40,532 nucleotides of DNA from Lysobacter antibioticus (GCF_000731095.1 NZ_JMTZ01000033.1:1-40532); one strand, 5' to 3'; counted from the stretch's first letter, positions 15,899 through 25,035 are shown. The notes: a model not told the origin generated them from the letters alone. Made by a program: numbers and translations.

Positions 15899-16099
15899 CC
15901 GACCATTCTACCGGGCGCGGCGCGCCAATCGGCAGGTCGGGTCGGGCGGCCGGGGCTGGCCGGCGGCCCCGTGGTTCAGCCGCAAGGCCGCGCCAACGGA
16001 GGCTGGCGGACGCAGGCGCCGACCCGCCGGGCGGCGCATACTTGGCCACGGGCGCCCGCCATCCGCTGCGACGCGCCGCCATCGAACGAGGATCGGATC

Positions 16100-16216
16100 A
16101 TGAGCAAGGGAATGGACCGCAAGAAGGAAACCAAGAAGAAACCGGCCAAGACCATGAAGGAAAAGCGCGCCGAAAAGAACGAAAAGAAGACCACCAAGGG
16201 CTTCGCCCCGGTCTGA
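16100..16216 (+). CDS. 38-residue lysine-rich small protein
   Basis: A very short, strongly basic protein starting MSKGMDRKKETKKKPAKTM and ending KGFAPV; about 15 of its 38 residues are lysine, with alternating Lys/Glu in the second half. The ATG at 16100 is preceded by GAGGA and seven bases, an excellent ribosome binding site that supports real translation. Proteins of this kind occur as uncharacterised short genes in Xanthomonadaceae (recalled, not searched). The composition suggests disorder and possible binding to nucleic acid or ribosomes, but no function can be assigned. It is divergent from uup, with about 200 bp between the two starts. Confidence 0.75.
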   Translation: MSKGMDRKKETKKKPAKTMKEKRAEKNEKKTTKGFAPV

Positions 16217-16397
16217 ACGACCGGCCCGGCGGCTGCGGCGGCGCCGCGGCGCCGGCCGTCATCGGGCCACGGCCGCCGCGCGATGCGAGTCGTCGGCGCG
16301 GCGCAGCCGGGCGGCCCGGGAGCGACGGCGGCCAGCGCCGTCGGCGACACCGGCCCGCCCTCGCCACTCTGCCGTCGCCAGCCTGCCGCCGCCGCGC

Positions 16398-17282
16398 TTA
16401 GGTGCGCGCGAGCAAGGGAAACCGGTGCGGCCCCGCCGGCAAGACCAGATTCCGCACGAACAGATCGGCGTCGGCCTCCGCCGCGACCGCACGGGCCTGC
16501 GGCCACAGCCGTTCCGGGGTGAAGCCGAAACGCACCGTGTGGATCGGCTGCGCGATCAAATGCGGCAGTGCCGCCGACAGATCCAACGGCCGGGTCGCGA
16601 ACACGTCTTCGATCGTCAGTACGCCGTCCTCGACCTCGGCGAACACCCAGGTGTCGTCGTCGAGCCGGTGCGCAGGGCTGGCGTGGCCGTTGGCGGCGTA
16701 CCAGGTCGCGATGCGGCCGTAATCGCGCGCGGCGAAGCGTGCGCTGACCGGCGACGCCGCGGCTGCCGAACGCAGGAAGGCTTCGCGGATTTCGCCGTCG
16801 GCAAGGTCGACAGCGGCGGCGCGAACGATGCGGCCCTCGCCCGCCGGCTCGGCTTGCAGCTCGGCTTCGAACAGTGTTTGCGGCGCCGGCGCGAAGCCGA
16901 AGCGCGGGTAGAAGTCGAGCACGCTGTCGTTGGCGAACAAGAACACCGGCGCCTGCCCGCAATACGCCAACGCGGCCTGCATCGCCCTGCGCGCCAGCCC
17001 CTGCCCGCGCGCCTGCGGCAGGCAGCCGACGGCGCCGAGCTGATAACCCACGAGCTCGCGCCCCTCGACCAGCAAGCGCATGCGCGACACCGAAGCGTTG
17101 GCGAGCACGCGGCCGTCGTTGCCGACGATGCAGAACGCGCGGTAATCCTCGCCCCACTGCCGCCATTCGCACCAACGGCGGAAATCGGCCTGGCGGAAGA
17201 CCTGCGAGACGTAATCGCAATACGCGCCATGCCATGCGGCATCGTCGCGGTCGACGACACGGAGTTCGAGAAGCGGGTTCAT
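16398..17282 (-). CDS. GNAT family N-acetyltransferase
   Basis: A 294-residue protein whose N-terminal half is a GNAT domain. It includes DYRAFCIVGNDGRVLANASVSRM, an acetyl-CoA binding segment with the Q/RxxGxG/A-type loop PQARGQGLARRAM (about residues 94-106), and VFLFANDSVLDFYPRFGF, the typical beta-6/helix-4 region. The C-terminal half (RIVRAAAVDLADGEIR onward) may be a second, more divergent domain. The ATG at 17282 begins MNPLLELRVVDRDD; an in-frame ATG at 17309 adds nine residues without a better ribosome binding site. The substrate is not predictable. It lies 60 bp downstream of selO on the same strand and might be co-transcribed with it. Confidence 0.8.
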   Translation of the reverse strand: MNPLLELRVVDRDDAAWHGAYCDYVSQVFRQADFRRWCEWRQWGEDYRAFCIVGNDGRVLANASVSRMRLLVEGRELVGYQLGAVGCLPQARGQGLARRAMQAALAYCGQAPVFLFANDSVLDFYPRFGFAPAPQTLFEAELQAEPAGEGRIVRAAAVDLADGEIREAFLRSAAAASPVSARFAARDYGRIATWYAANGHASPAHRLDDDTWVFAEVEDGVLTIEDVFATRPLDLSAALPHLIAQPIHTVRFGFTPERLWPQARAVAAEADADLFVRNLVLPAGPHRFPLLART

Positions 17283-17341
17283 GGCAGCGGATTCTGCGGC
17301 AAACCCCATGGGTTCGCGATGCCCGCTCAGGAACTACACAC

Positions 17342-18904
17342 TCATGAGCTGCACGACAGCATCGAGCAACCGGCGCGGTCGCGGGCCCATTCCGGGCGGC
17401 GCGCGGCATAGACGTCGCGGCCCGGCTGGTCCTCGTACGGCCGGCGCAGCACCTCCAGCAGTTCGGCGATGCCCTGCAGGTCGCCCTGCCCGGCGCGGTC
17501 GATGGCCTGCTGGGCCAGATAATTGCGCAGCACGTAACGCGGGTTGGCGGCGTTCATGACGGCGATGCGTTCGGCCGCGGGCCAGGTGTCGGCGCGCGCG
17601 CGTTCGGCGTAAGCCGCCAGCCAGGCACGCAGGGCCGCCTCGCCTGTCGCGCCCAGTTCGGCGTCGTAATAGGCCTCGGCGAAAGCCTGCGGTTGCGGCT
17701 GCGTCTGCGCGATATCGACCGAAGCCAGGGCGCGGAAGAAGATCGTCATGTCGACCTGATGGCGGTGCAGCCACTCGCGCAGTTGCTGCATCAGCTCGAC
17801 ATCGCCGTCGCCGCATTCGCGCAGGCCGAGCTTGCGCGCGATGCTGTCGCGTTCGGCGAGGTTGTAGGCGTCGACATAACGGCGCAGGCCGTCCTGCAAG
17901 GCCTCGACCGGCAGCAACAGCGACAAGGCCCCGGCCAGGCGACTGAGGTTCCAGTACGCCACCTGCGGCTGCTGGCCGTAACGGTAGCGGCGCTGGCCGG
18001 CGTCGGTGGTGTTCGGCGTCCAGTCCGGGTCGTAGTCGTCGATCCAACCGTAGGGGCCGTAGTCGATGGTCAGGCCGAGAATCGAAAGATTGTCGGTGTT
18101 CATCACGCCATGGACGAAGCCGACCCGCATCCAGTGCGCCATCGTCACCGCCGTACGTTCGCAGACTTCGCCGAACCAGGCGCCGTAGCGGGCTTCGCCC
18201 TCGCCGCCCAGGTGCGGGAAATCGCGGGCGATGCAGAAGTCGACCAGCTGCCGCAGCAGTTCGGTCTCGCCGCGCGAAGCCGGCAGCTCGAAATTGCCGA
18301 AGCGAATGAACGACGGCGCGACCCGGCACACGACCGCGCCGGGCTCGGCCTGCGGATGGCCGTCGTAGAACATATCGCGCACCACGTTCTCGCCGGTGCC
18401 GACCAGACTCAGCGCGCGCGTGGTCGGCACGCCGAGGTGGTGCATGGCCTCGCTGCACAGGAATTCGCGCACCGACGAACGCAGCACCGCGCGGCCGTCG
18501 GCGGTGCGCGAGTACGGCGTCGGGCCGGCGCCCTTGAGCTGCAGTTCCCAACGCTCGCCGGCGGCGTTGACGACTTCGCCGAGCGAAATCGCGCGGCCGT
18601 CGCCGAGCTGCCCGGCCCAATGGCCGAACTGATGGCCACCGTAATTGGCCGCATACGGCTGCATGCCGTCGAGCAAGGCATTGCCGCCGAATACCTCGGC
18701 GAAGGCCTGGCTGGCGACCTCGTCCTCGCTGAAACCCAGGCGTTCGGCCATCTCGGCCGACCAGGCCAACAGCCGCGGCGCCGCCACCGGGGTCGGGTCG
18801 ACCCGCGAATACAGCGCGCCATGCACCTGGCGTATGCCCGGCGCGGTGTCGGGGTCGCCGGGAAGTTCGCGGACGAAGGCGTTGTCGAAGTGCGGCGAAT
18901 GCAT
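17342..18904 (-). CDS. selO: Protein adenylyltransferase SelO (YdiU)
   Basis: A 520-residue pseudokinase-fold enzyme that transfers AMP from ATP to Ser/Thr/Tyr of target proteins; in E. coli SelO is linked to redox stress and protein S-glutathionylation. Visible family segments are [77 protein letters not shown] (with the metal and active-site Asp/Asn residues) and [18 protein letters not shown]. The protein ends CSMLSCSS, where bacterial proteins carry cysteine in place of the selenocysteine of eukaryotic SelO. Length and start are usual. GST and GNAT genes flank it on the same strand. Confidence 0.95.
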   Translation of the reverse strand: MHSPHFDNAFVRELPGDPDTAPGIRQVHGALYSRVDPTPVAAPRLLAWSAEMAERLGFSEDEVASQAFAEVFGGNALLDGMQPYAANYGGHQFGHWAGQLGDGRAISLGEVVNAAGERWELQLKGAGPTPYSRTADGRAVLRSSVREFLCSEAMHHLGVPTTRALSLVGTGENVVRDMFYDGHPQAEPGAVVCRVAPSFIRFGNFELPASRGETELLRQLVDFCIARDFPHLGGEGEARYGAWFGEVCERTAVTMAHWMRVGFVHGVMNTDNLSILGLTIDYGPYGWIDDYDPDWTPNTTDAGQRRYRYGQQPQVAYWNLSRLAGALSLLLPVEALQDGLRRYVDAYNLAERDSIARKLGLRECGDGDVELMQQLREWLHRHQVDMTIFFRALASVDIAQTQPQPQAFAEAYYDAELGATGEAALRAWLAAYAERARADTWPAAERIAVMNAANPRYVLRNYLAQQAIDRAGQGDLQGIAELLEVLRRPYEDQPGRDVYAARRPEWARDRAGCSMLSCSS

Positions 18905-19042
18905 GCGGGGCTACGGGGCTCTAAAGAACGGGGCTCGAAAGGACGATGCTCGGAAGAAAGGCAGCGCCGGCGTGGCGACGCGTTCCCTATCAGTGGGCCC
19001 GGACCGGGCCGAAACCAAGCCGGCGCGGGCTCGGCTCGGCGG

Positions 19043-19723
19043 TCAACTCAGCAGCGAGTACGGCCCGCCCTGCTCCAGGGCGCGCTGGTAGGCCGGCCGC
19101 GCCTGGATACGTTCGACGAAGGCCTGCATGCGCGGCCGTTCGCGATCCTTGGCGCGGGCGACCGCCGCTTCGACCGGGAAACTCATCTGGATGTCGGCGG
19201 CGGTGAAGCGATCGCTCGCGAACCACTCGTGCTTGCCCAATTCGCTTTCGATGTAGTCCAGATGCAGGGCCAGTTGCGGCCCGACGAAGGCCGACACCGC
19301 CTTGTCGGCGATGCCGCGGGCGATGGGCTTGGCGAAGAACGGCATCGGCGCGCGCCGCAATTTGGAGAACACCAGGTTCAACAGCAAGGGCGGCATCGCC
19401 GAACCTTCGGCGTAATGCAGCCAGTAGCGATAACGCAGGCGTTCCTCGCCGTCCAGCGGCTGCAGTGGCGGCGACAGGCGATAGCTACTGTCGAAGCGCT
19501 CGCTCAGGGTCTCGATGATCGCAGCCGATTCGGCCAGCACCTGGCCGTCGAGCTCGACCACCGGCGACTTACCGAGCGGATGGACCGCGCGCAGTTCCGG
19601 CGGCGCCAGCATGGTCTTGGCGTCGCGCTGGTAATGCACGATCTGATACGGCAGTTCCAGCTCTTCGAGCAGCCACAGCACGCGCTGCGAACGCGAGTTA
19701 TTGAGGTGATGGACCTTGATCAT
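19043..19723 (-). CDS. Glutathione S-transferase family protein
   Basis: A 226-residue cytosolic GST. The N-terminal thioredoxin-like domain (about residues 1-80) has NNSRSQRVLWLLEELELPY, with Ser residues near position 10-12 that probably activate glutathione, then HPLGKSPVVELDG (cis-Pro) and LAESAAIIETL (glutathione gamma-glutamyl contact). The C-terminal helical domain contains WFASDRFTAADIQMSFP with the conserved N-capping/hydrophobic staple Asp. The substrate is unknown. It is upstream of selO on the same strand with a 138-bp gap. Confidence 0.9.
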   Translation of the reverse strand: MIKVHHLNNSRSQRVLWLLEELELPYQIVHYQRDAKTMLAPPELRAVHPLGKSPVVELDGQVLAESAAIIETLSERFDSSYRLSPPLQPLDGEERLRYRYWLHYAEGSAMPPLLLNLVFSKLRRAPMPFFAKPIARGIADKAVSAFVGPQLALHLDYIESELGKHEWFASDRFTAADIQMSFPVEAAVARAKDRERPRMQAFVERIQARPAYQRALEQGGPYSLLS

Positions 19724-19863
19724 GCGCGGCGCCCCACTGAGATGGCCGCCAGGACCGCGGCGGAGACGAACATGGTAGCGGGCCGTGGGCGGCGACAGGC
19801 GACGCGGCGCACGGCTTGGCGCGACAATGCCGGATCGTTGCCGAAGCCGATCTCGCCCGCCTC

Positions 19864-20331
19864 ATGACCGACACCCCCGCACCGCAGATCTGGGTCGATG
19901 CCGATGCCTGCCCCGGCGTGATCAAGGAGATCCTGTTCCGCGCCGCCGACCGCGCCCGGGTGCAGGTGACCCTGGTCGCCAATCAGTGGCTGCGCACGCC
20001 GCCGTCGCCCTATATCCGCGCGATCCAGGTGCCCGGCGGCTTCGACGTCGCCGATGCGCAGATCGTCGAGCGCGTGGTCGCCGGCGACTTGGTAGTCACC
20101 CAGGACATCCCGCTGGCGGCGCTGGCCTTGGAAAAGCATGCGGTCGCGCTGAATCCGCGCGGCGAGCTGTACACCGCGGACAACATCGCCGAACGCCTGT
20201 CGATGCGCAATTTCATGGACGAGTTGCGCGGCGCCGGCGTGCAGACCGGCGGCCCGGCGGTGTTTCATGCCCGCGACCGCCAGGCTTTCGCCGCGCAACT
20301 CGACCGCTGGCTGGCGCAGCGGCCGCGCTGA
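19864..20331 (+). CDS. YaiI/YqxD family protein (DUF188)
   Basis: A 155-residue protein of the YaiI/YqxD family, a PIN-like fold with conserved acidic residues. It has [16 protein letters not shown] at the start, [51 protein letters not shown] and a C-terminal [12 protein letters not shown]. The biochemical function of the family is not settled, although the acidic cluster suggests metal-dependent nuclease ancestry. ATG 19864 gives the usual N terminus; a reading from 19816 adds 16 residues not typical of the family. It is divergent from the GST gene and convergent with the MFS gene. Confidence 0.88.
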   Translation: MTDTPAPQIWVDADACPGVIKEILFRAADRARVQVTLVANQWLRTPPSPYIRAIQVPGGFDVADAQIVERVVAGDLVVTQDIPLAALALEKHAVALNPRGELYTADNIAERLSMRNFMDELRGAGVQTGGPAVFHARDRQAFAAQLDRWLAQRPR

Positions 20332-20340
20332 ACCTTCGAT

Positions 20341-21663
20341 TCAATCGCGCGCCGCGGCGATGCGCGCACTGGCCGCGACCGCGACCAGCGCCGCACCCAG
20401 CAGCACGAACGCCACCGGCAAGCTGCTGAACTTGGCGACCCAGCCGATCGCGGCCGGCCCCACCAGGATGCCGGCATAACCCAGCGTACTGACCGCGGAG
20501 ATCGCCGGACCGGCCGGCATCGCCGTCTGCCGGCCTGCGGCGCTGAACAGGATCGGCACGATGTTGGACGCGCCGAAACCGACCAGGGCGAAACCCAGCA
20601 AGGTCGGCAAGGCGCCCGGCGCGAGCGCCGCCAAGGCGAAACCCGCAGCGGCGCAGGCACCGCCGGCCGCCAACACCGGACGCGGGCCGAAACGGTGGAC
20701 GATGCGGTCGCCGCTGAAACGCCCGATGGTCATCGCCAAGGCGAACACGGCGTAGCCGATGCCGGCCACGCTGGCCGCGACGCCGCGCTGCGACACCAGC
20801 AGCAAGGCGCTCCAGTCGAGCATCGCGCCCTCGGCCAGGAACACGATGAAACACAAGGCGCCGATCAGGATCACCACGCCGTGCGGCAGCGCGAACATCG
20901 AGCCGCCGCCGTGGCTGTCGTCGCCATAGCGCAACAGGCCGCGACTGCCGGCCAACATCAACAGGGCCAAGACCACCGCGACGCTCATCGCCGCGATCGC
21001 AGGCGCCGCCTGCAGCCACAGCAGCACGCTGACCAGACCCGCGCCGGCAATGCCGCCGACGCTGAAAAAGCCGTGGAAACCCGACATCAGCGCCCGCCCG
21101 CTGGCCTTCTCGACGATCACCGCCTGGATGTTGATGGCGACGTCGATGGTGCCGATGGCGGCGCCGAACACGAACAGGGTCAAGGCCATCGCCGGCACGC
21201 TGGAGAAATGGGTGAGCAAGGGCAAGGCCGCGCAGACCACGGCGCTGGCGAGCAGGATCACCCGGCGGCAGCCGTAACGCGCGGCGATGGCGCCGGTCAG
21301 CGGCATGGTCACCAGCGAACCGGCGCCTAGCGCGAGCAACAACAGCCCGAGCATGCCCTCGTCGATGCCAGTGCGCGCCTTCGCGTACGGCACCAGCGGC
21401 GCCCAAGCCGCCATCGCCAGGCCGGCGATGAAGAAGGCGATGCGGGTCGACAGGCGCTCGCTTGCGCCGATAGCTGCGTCGGCCCGCGTGGCATCCGTCG
21501 CTGCAGTGGCGCCGGCGTTTTCGCGCTCGCCCGCGGCGCTTGCCTCGTTGTCTGCCGCAACGGCGGCGGGATCGAATTCGGTCATGATCGTTCTCGGTTC
21601 GATGGCGGCGTGTCGCCGCGACAGGACGATGCGGAAGGCATCGGCGCCCAGGCTGCTGGTCAT
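20341..21663 (-). CDS. Major facilitator superfamily transporter
   Basis: A 440-residue integral membrane protein with about twelve hydrophobic spans from residue 75 onward. MFS signatures include GAIAARYGCRRVILLAS between spans 2 and 3 and GDRIVHRFGPRPVLAAG in the second half. SGFHGFFSVGGIAG and the general look place it near the YbjJ-like group. The substrate is unknown; the adjacent DeoR-type regulator suggests a sugar or related compound. ATG 21663 begins eight bases after the deoR-like stop, so the genes are coupled; an in-frame ATG at 21585 (MTEFDPAAV) would remove 26 residues and is an alternative. An Ala/Asp/Glu-rich cytoplasmic N-terminal tail precedes the first span. Confidence 0.88.
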   Translation of the reverse strand: MTSSLGADAFRIVLSRRHAAIEPRTIMTEFDPAAVAADNEASAAGERENAGATAATDATRADAAIGASERLSTRIAFFIAGLAMAAWAPLVPYAKARTGIDEGMLGLLLLALGAGSLVTMPLTGAIAARYGCRRVILLASAVVCAALPLLTHFSSVPAMALTLFVFGAAIGTIDVAINIQAVIVEKASGRALMSGFHGFFSVGGIAGAGLVSVLLWLQAAPAIAAMSVAVVLALLMLAGSRGLLRYGDDSHGGGSMFALPHGVVILIGALCFIVFLAEGAMLDWSALLLVSQRGVAASVAGIGYAVFALAMTIGRFSGDRIVHRFGPRPVLAAGGACAAAGFALAALAPGALPTLLGFALVGFGASNIVPILFSAAGRQTAMPAGPAISAVSTLGYAGILVGPAAIGWVAKFSSLPVAFVLLGAALVAVAASARIAAARD

Positions 21664-21671
21664 GCGCCGCT

Positions 21672-22526
21672 CTAACCGGCAGGTTCGGCGCGCAGCACGC
21701 GCGCGGCATCAGTCGGTGGGTCGGCGCGCAGCACGCGCGCGGCATCAATCGGTGGTTCGGCGCGCAGCACGCGCGCGCCGAGTCGAGCGAAGGCTTCGGC
21801 CTCGGCGGCGTCGCCGCCGTGCTCGATCACCAGCGCCTGCACACCCTCGGCCGGCCACACCGAGAACGGCGCGGCGGTACCGAGCTTGTCGTCGGTGGCC
21901 ACCGCCGCCACCGCGCGGCTGGCGGCGGCGACCGCGCGCTTGAACTGCGCATCCTCGTAGTCGATCGCGCTGATGCCGGCCTGTGCATCGGCGCCGCAGA
22001 CGCCGACGAAATACAGATCGCTGACGATCGCCGCAGCGTCGCGGATCGCGCCGCTGCCCAGGCTGGCGCCGACGTGCGGATCGACGCGGCCGCCGATCAC
22101 GATCAGCTCGATGTCGTCGCGTTGCGCGAGCAGGGCCGCGATCGCCGGCGCATTGGTCGCCACGGTCAAGCCGTAATCGCGCGGCAAGACCTCGGCGATG
22201 GCGATGTTGGTCGAGCCGGCATCGAGGAACAGCAACTGCCCGCGCTCGACCAAGGCCAACGCGGCGCGCGCCAGCGCCGCCTTGCGGGTCGGCGCCTGGC
22301 TCCGGCGCTGCGCCAGCGAACCGTGATCGGGCGCCATCGGCAAGGCCCCGCCATAGACCCGCCGGCATTGCCCGGCCGCGGCCATCTCGCGCAGGTCGCG
22401 GCGGATGGTGTCGTGGGAGACCTCGAGTTCGCGGGCCAGGTCGACCGCGATCACCCGGCCCTCGGCCAGCAAGCGCTCCAGGATCAGGCGATGACGCTGT
22501 TGCGGCAGCAATTCCTCGGCGGACAT
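21672..22526 (-). CDS. DeoR family transcriptional regulator with a repeated C-terminal tail
   Basis: A 284-residue repressor-type regulator. The N-terminal DeoR helix-turn-helix is clear (LPQQRHRLILERL, VIAVDLARELEVSHDTIRRDLREM, RRVYGGA), followed by the DeoRC sugar-phosphate-sensing domain (LFLDAGSTNIAIAEVL, TVATNAPAIAALL, VIGGRVD, GVCGADAQAGISAIDYEDAQFKR). The C terminus ends in 2.7 copies of a 12-residue unit, ARVLRAEPPIDA, encoded by a 36-bp tandem repeat; this tail is unusual for the family. It is followed after eight bases by the MFS gene, which it probably regulates. A palindrome just upstream (22532-22551) is a candidate autoregulatory operator. Confidence 0.9.
   Translation of the reverse strand: MSAEELLPQQRHRLILERLLAEGRVIAVDLARELEVSHDTIRRDLREMAAAGQCRRVYGGALPMAPDHGSLAQRRSQAPTRKAALARAALALVERGQLLFLDAGSTNIAIAEVLPRDYGLTVATNAPAIAALLAQRDDIELIVIGGRVDPHVGASLGSGAIRDAAAIVSDLYFVGVCGADAQAGISAIDYEDAQFKRAVAAASRAVAAVATDDKLGTAAPFSVWPAEGVQALVIEHGGDAAEAEAFARLGARVLRAEPPIDAARVLRADPPTDAARVLRAEPAG
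21685..21781. repeat. 36-bp in-frame tandem repeat, about 2.7 copies
   Basis: The unit beginning tcggcgcgcagcacgcgcg recurs at 21685, 21721 and 21757, an exact 36-bp period. The first two copies differ at only a few positions and the third is partial. It encodes the 12-residue repeat at the C terminus of the DeoR-type regulator. Confidence 0.9.
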
Positions 22527-22531
22527 ATCGG

Positions 22532-22552
22532 CTCAATCGTTAATGATTGAGA
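22532..22552. promoter_or_regulatory. Candidate DeoR-family operator (inverted repeat)
   Basis: CTCAATC and GATTGAG form perfect 7-bp arms around a 6-base centre (GTTAAT), lying just upstream of the DeoR-type start codon in an unusually AT-rich patch. Position and symmetry suit an autoregulatory operator for the regulator-MFS pair. No second copy was found in the window. Confidence 0.4.
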
Positions 22553-22800
22553 TAAATTGTGCATAAACGTGCAAACGAAGCAAGTTGCAGCCGACGGGTC
22601 GCCCGCAAAGGACCGATCCGGCACAGCCGACCTCAGGGCGAGCCGGAAGATCGTCGAAACCCGCCCGATCGCCCTCGCCGGCCGCCCCGCACCTGTACCC
22701 AGGATGCCCGCCGAAACTACGACCGAGCCGTAGCTCCACACTCATAGGAGTAAACTGGTGGGTCTTCCGACCGGCATCGCCGGCGCTGCTGAGCCTCGTT

Positions 22801-24822
22801 ATGAGCGCCGACCTGACCAATACCTCCCCCGATACCCCGAAATTCACCGACCTCGCCCTGTCCGAGCCGCTGCTGCGCGCGCTCAAGGACGTCGGCTACG
22901 AGTCGCCCTCGCCGATCCAGGCTGCCACCATCCCGCCGCTGCTCGAAGGCCGCGACCTGCTCGGCCAGGCCCAGACCGGCACCGGCAAGACCGCCGCGTT
23001 CGCGCTGCCGATCCTGGCCCAGATCGATCCCAAGCAGTTCAAGCCGCAGGCCCTGGTGCTGGCACCGACCCGCGAGCTGGCGATCCAGGTCGCCGAGGCC
23101 TTCCAGAAGTACGCCGTGCACCTGCCCGGCTTCCACGTGCTGCCGATCTACGGCGGCCAGAGCTACTACCCGCAGCTGCAGGCGCTCAAGCGCGGCGTGC
23201 ACGTCGTGGTCGGTACGCCCGGCCGCGTCATCGACCATCTCGACCGCGGCACCCTGGACCTGTCCGAGCTGCGTTGCCTGGTGCTCGACGAAGCCGACGA
23301 AATGCTGCGCATGGGCTTCATCGACGACGTCGAGAACGTCCTCAAGAAGACCCCGGAATCGCGCCAGGTCGCACTGTTCTCGGCGACCATGCCGAGCCAG
23401 ATCAAGCGCATCGCCCAGACCTATCTGAAAGAGCCGGTCGAGATCGCGATCAAGTCGACCACGACCACCGCCGCCAACATCCGCCAACGCTATTGGTCGG
23501 TCAGCGGCGTGCACAAGCTCGACGCGCTGACCCGCATCCTCGAGGCCGAACCCTACGACGCGATGATCGTGTTCTCGCGCACCAAGCTCGGCACCGAAGA
23601 GCTGGCCGAGAAGTTGTGCGCGCGCGGCCTGTCGGCGGCGGCGATCAACGGCGACGTGCAGCAGGCGCAGCGCGAGAAGACCATCCAGAACCTCAAGGAC
23701 GGCAAGATCGACGTGCTGGTCGCCACCGACGTCGCCGCGCGCGGCCTCGACGTGGACCGCATCAGCCACGTGCTGAACTACGACATCCCCTACGACACCG
23801 AAAGCTACGTCCACCGCATCGGCCGCACCGGCCGCGCCGGACGCAAGGGCGAGGCGATCCTGTTCGTGACCCCGCGCGAGCGCGGCATGCTGCGCGCGAT
23901 CGAACGCGCCACGCGCCAGCCGATCGAGCCGATGGAGTTGCCGAGCGTCGAGACCGTCAACGAACAGCGCGTCGCGCGCTTCCTCGGCCGCATCACCGAA
24001 GCCCTGGAAAGCGCCGACCTCGGCCTGTTCCGCGAAATGGTCGAACGCTACGAACGCGAGAAGAACGTGCCGGCGGTCGAGATCGCCGCGGCGCTGGCCA
24101 AGGTGGTCCAGGGCGACAGCCCGCTGCTGCTGAGCCCGCCTCCGGCGGCGCGTTACGAGCGCGAAGAACGCGACGGCCCGCGCGAACACCGCGGCGCGGC
24201 GACGCGCAAATTCGTCGAGCGCGACAACGCCTCCAACTCCGGCGCGCACCGCAAGGAATACCGCCAGAACGACGCGCGCCCGCCGCGCGAAGGCGAGCGC
24301 GCCCCGGCGCCGCGTCGCGAAGACCGCCAGTACACCCCGCCGCCGGCGCGTCCGTCCAACAAGGCCGAGTCGCTGTTCGACGACGAGTCGCCGGCACCGC
24401 GCGCCGAGCGCGCGCCGCGCGGCGCGCCCGAAGTCGGCATGGAAACCTTCCGTATCGAAGTCGGCCATGCCCATGGCGTCCAGCCCGGCAACATCGTCGG
24501 CGCGATCGCCAACGAAGCCGATCTGGAAAGCCGCTACATCGGCCGCATCGACATCCGCGACGACTACACCCTGATCGACCTGCCCGAAGGCATGCCGCGC
24601 GAACTGATGGAGCACCTGAAGAAGGTGCGCGTGGCCGGTCACCCGCTGCGCATCCAGCACGCCAGCCCCGGCGACACCGAAGGCGGCCGCAGCCGTCGTC
24701 CGGGCCCGGGCGGCCCGCGTGGTCCCGGCGGCCCCGGTGGCCCGCGCGGTCCGGGCGGCCCCGGCGGCCCGAAGTCGCACGGCGGCCCGCGCAAGCCGTT
24801 CAAGCCGCGCCCGCCGCGCTGA
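22801..24822 (+). CDS. deaD: DEAD-box ATP-dependent RNA helicase (DeaD/CsdA type)
   Basis: A 673-residue RNA helicase. The core shows the Q motif (FTDLALSEPLLRALKDVGYESPSPIQ), motif I AQTGTGKTAA, PTRELAIQ, TPGR, motif II LDEADEMLRMGF, SAT, VATDVAARGLD and HRIGRTGRAGR. After the helicase core come a charged linker (Arg/Glu/Pro-rich), a DbpA-like RNA-binding domain (ETFRIEVGHAHGVQPGNIVGAIANEADLESRYIGRI onward) and a Gly/Pro/Arg tail of GGPRGPGGP-type repeats. This layout matches DeaD/CsdA, which acts in ribosome assembly and cold adaptation. ATG 22801 begins MSADLTNTSPD and directly precedes the Q motif; the open frame further upstream is not typical of the family. A hairpin-rich repeat tract follows the gene. 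Confidence 0.93.
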   Translation: MSADLTNTSPDTPKFTDLALSEPLLRALKDVGYESPSPIQAATIPPLLEGRDLLGQAQTGTGKTAAFALPILAQIDPKQFKPQALVLAPTRELAIQVAEAFQKYAVHLPGFHVLPIYGGQSYYPQLQALKRGVHVVVGTPGRVIDHLDRGTLDLSELRCLVLDEADEMLRMGFIDDVENVLKKTPESRQVALFSATMPSQIKRIAQTYLKEPVEIAIKSTTTTAANIRQRYWSVSGVHKLDALTRILEAEPYDAMIVFSRTKLGTEELAEKLCARGLSAAAINGDVQQAQREKTIQNLKDGKIDVLVATDVAARGLDVDRISHVLNYDIPYDTESYVHRIGRTGRAGRKGEAILFVTPRERGMLRAIERATRQPIEPMELPSVETVNEQRVARFLGRITEALESADLGLFREMVERYEREKNVPAVEIAAALAKVVQGDSPLLLSPPPAARYEREERDGPREHRGAATRKFVERDNASNSGAHRKEYRQNDARPPREGERAPAPRREDRQYTPPPARPSNKAESLFDDESPAPRAERAPRGAPEVGMETFRIEVGHAHGVQPGNIVGAIANEADLESRYIGRIDIRDDYTLIDLPEGMPRELMEHLKKVRVAGHPLRIQHASPGDTEGGRSRRPGPGGPRGPGGPGGPRGPGGPGGPKSHGGPRKPFKPRPPR

Positions 24823-24837
24823 GTCGAGCTGAGGGGT

Positions 24838-25035
24838 GATGCCCCCCTTCTCTCGCGTTCGGGAGAAGGGGGCGGAAGAGCCTGCCCCGCGAAGGCGGGG
24901 CCGGATGAGGACGCGCAAGCTGCCCCTCTAACCCGCACCCCCGCCCGAACGCCTGGTGTTCGGGCGTTCGCAAACGCGCGAGCCAATGGCTCGCAAGCGG
25001 CGTTCGCTCACCCCGCCAGCGGGAGAGGGAGCCAT
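24838..25035. repeat. Mosaic of four GC-rich hairpins downstream of deaD
   Basis: Four inverted repeats follow one another: CCCCCTTCTC/GAGAAGGGGG (about 24842-24871), GCCCCGC/GCGGGGC, CGCCCGAAC/GTTCGGGCG (about 24942-24967), and GCGAGCC/GGCTCGC, the last followed by ccccgccagcgggagaggg. No T tract follows the first, so it is not a textbook intrinsic terminator, although it could end deaD transcription or protect its 3' end. The block looks like an intergenic repeat element of several modules rather than gene remnants; similar tracts are common in Xanthomonadaceae intergenic DNA (recalled, not searched). Confidence 0.6.

Noticed and set aside
22717-24918. A 733-codon minus-strand frame opposite the RNA helicase
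   Set aside because: Antisense of the helicase with a low-complexity translation; all helicase motifs are on the plus strand.
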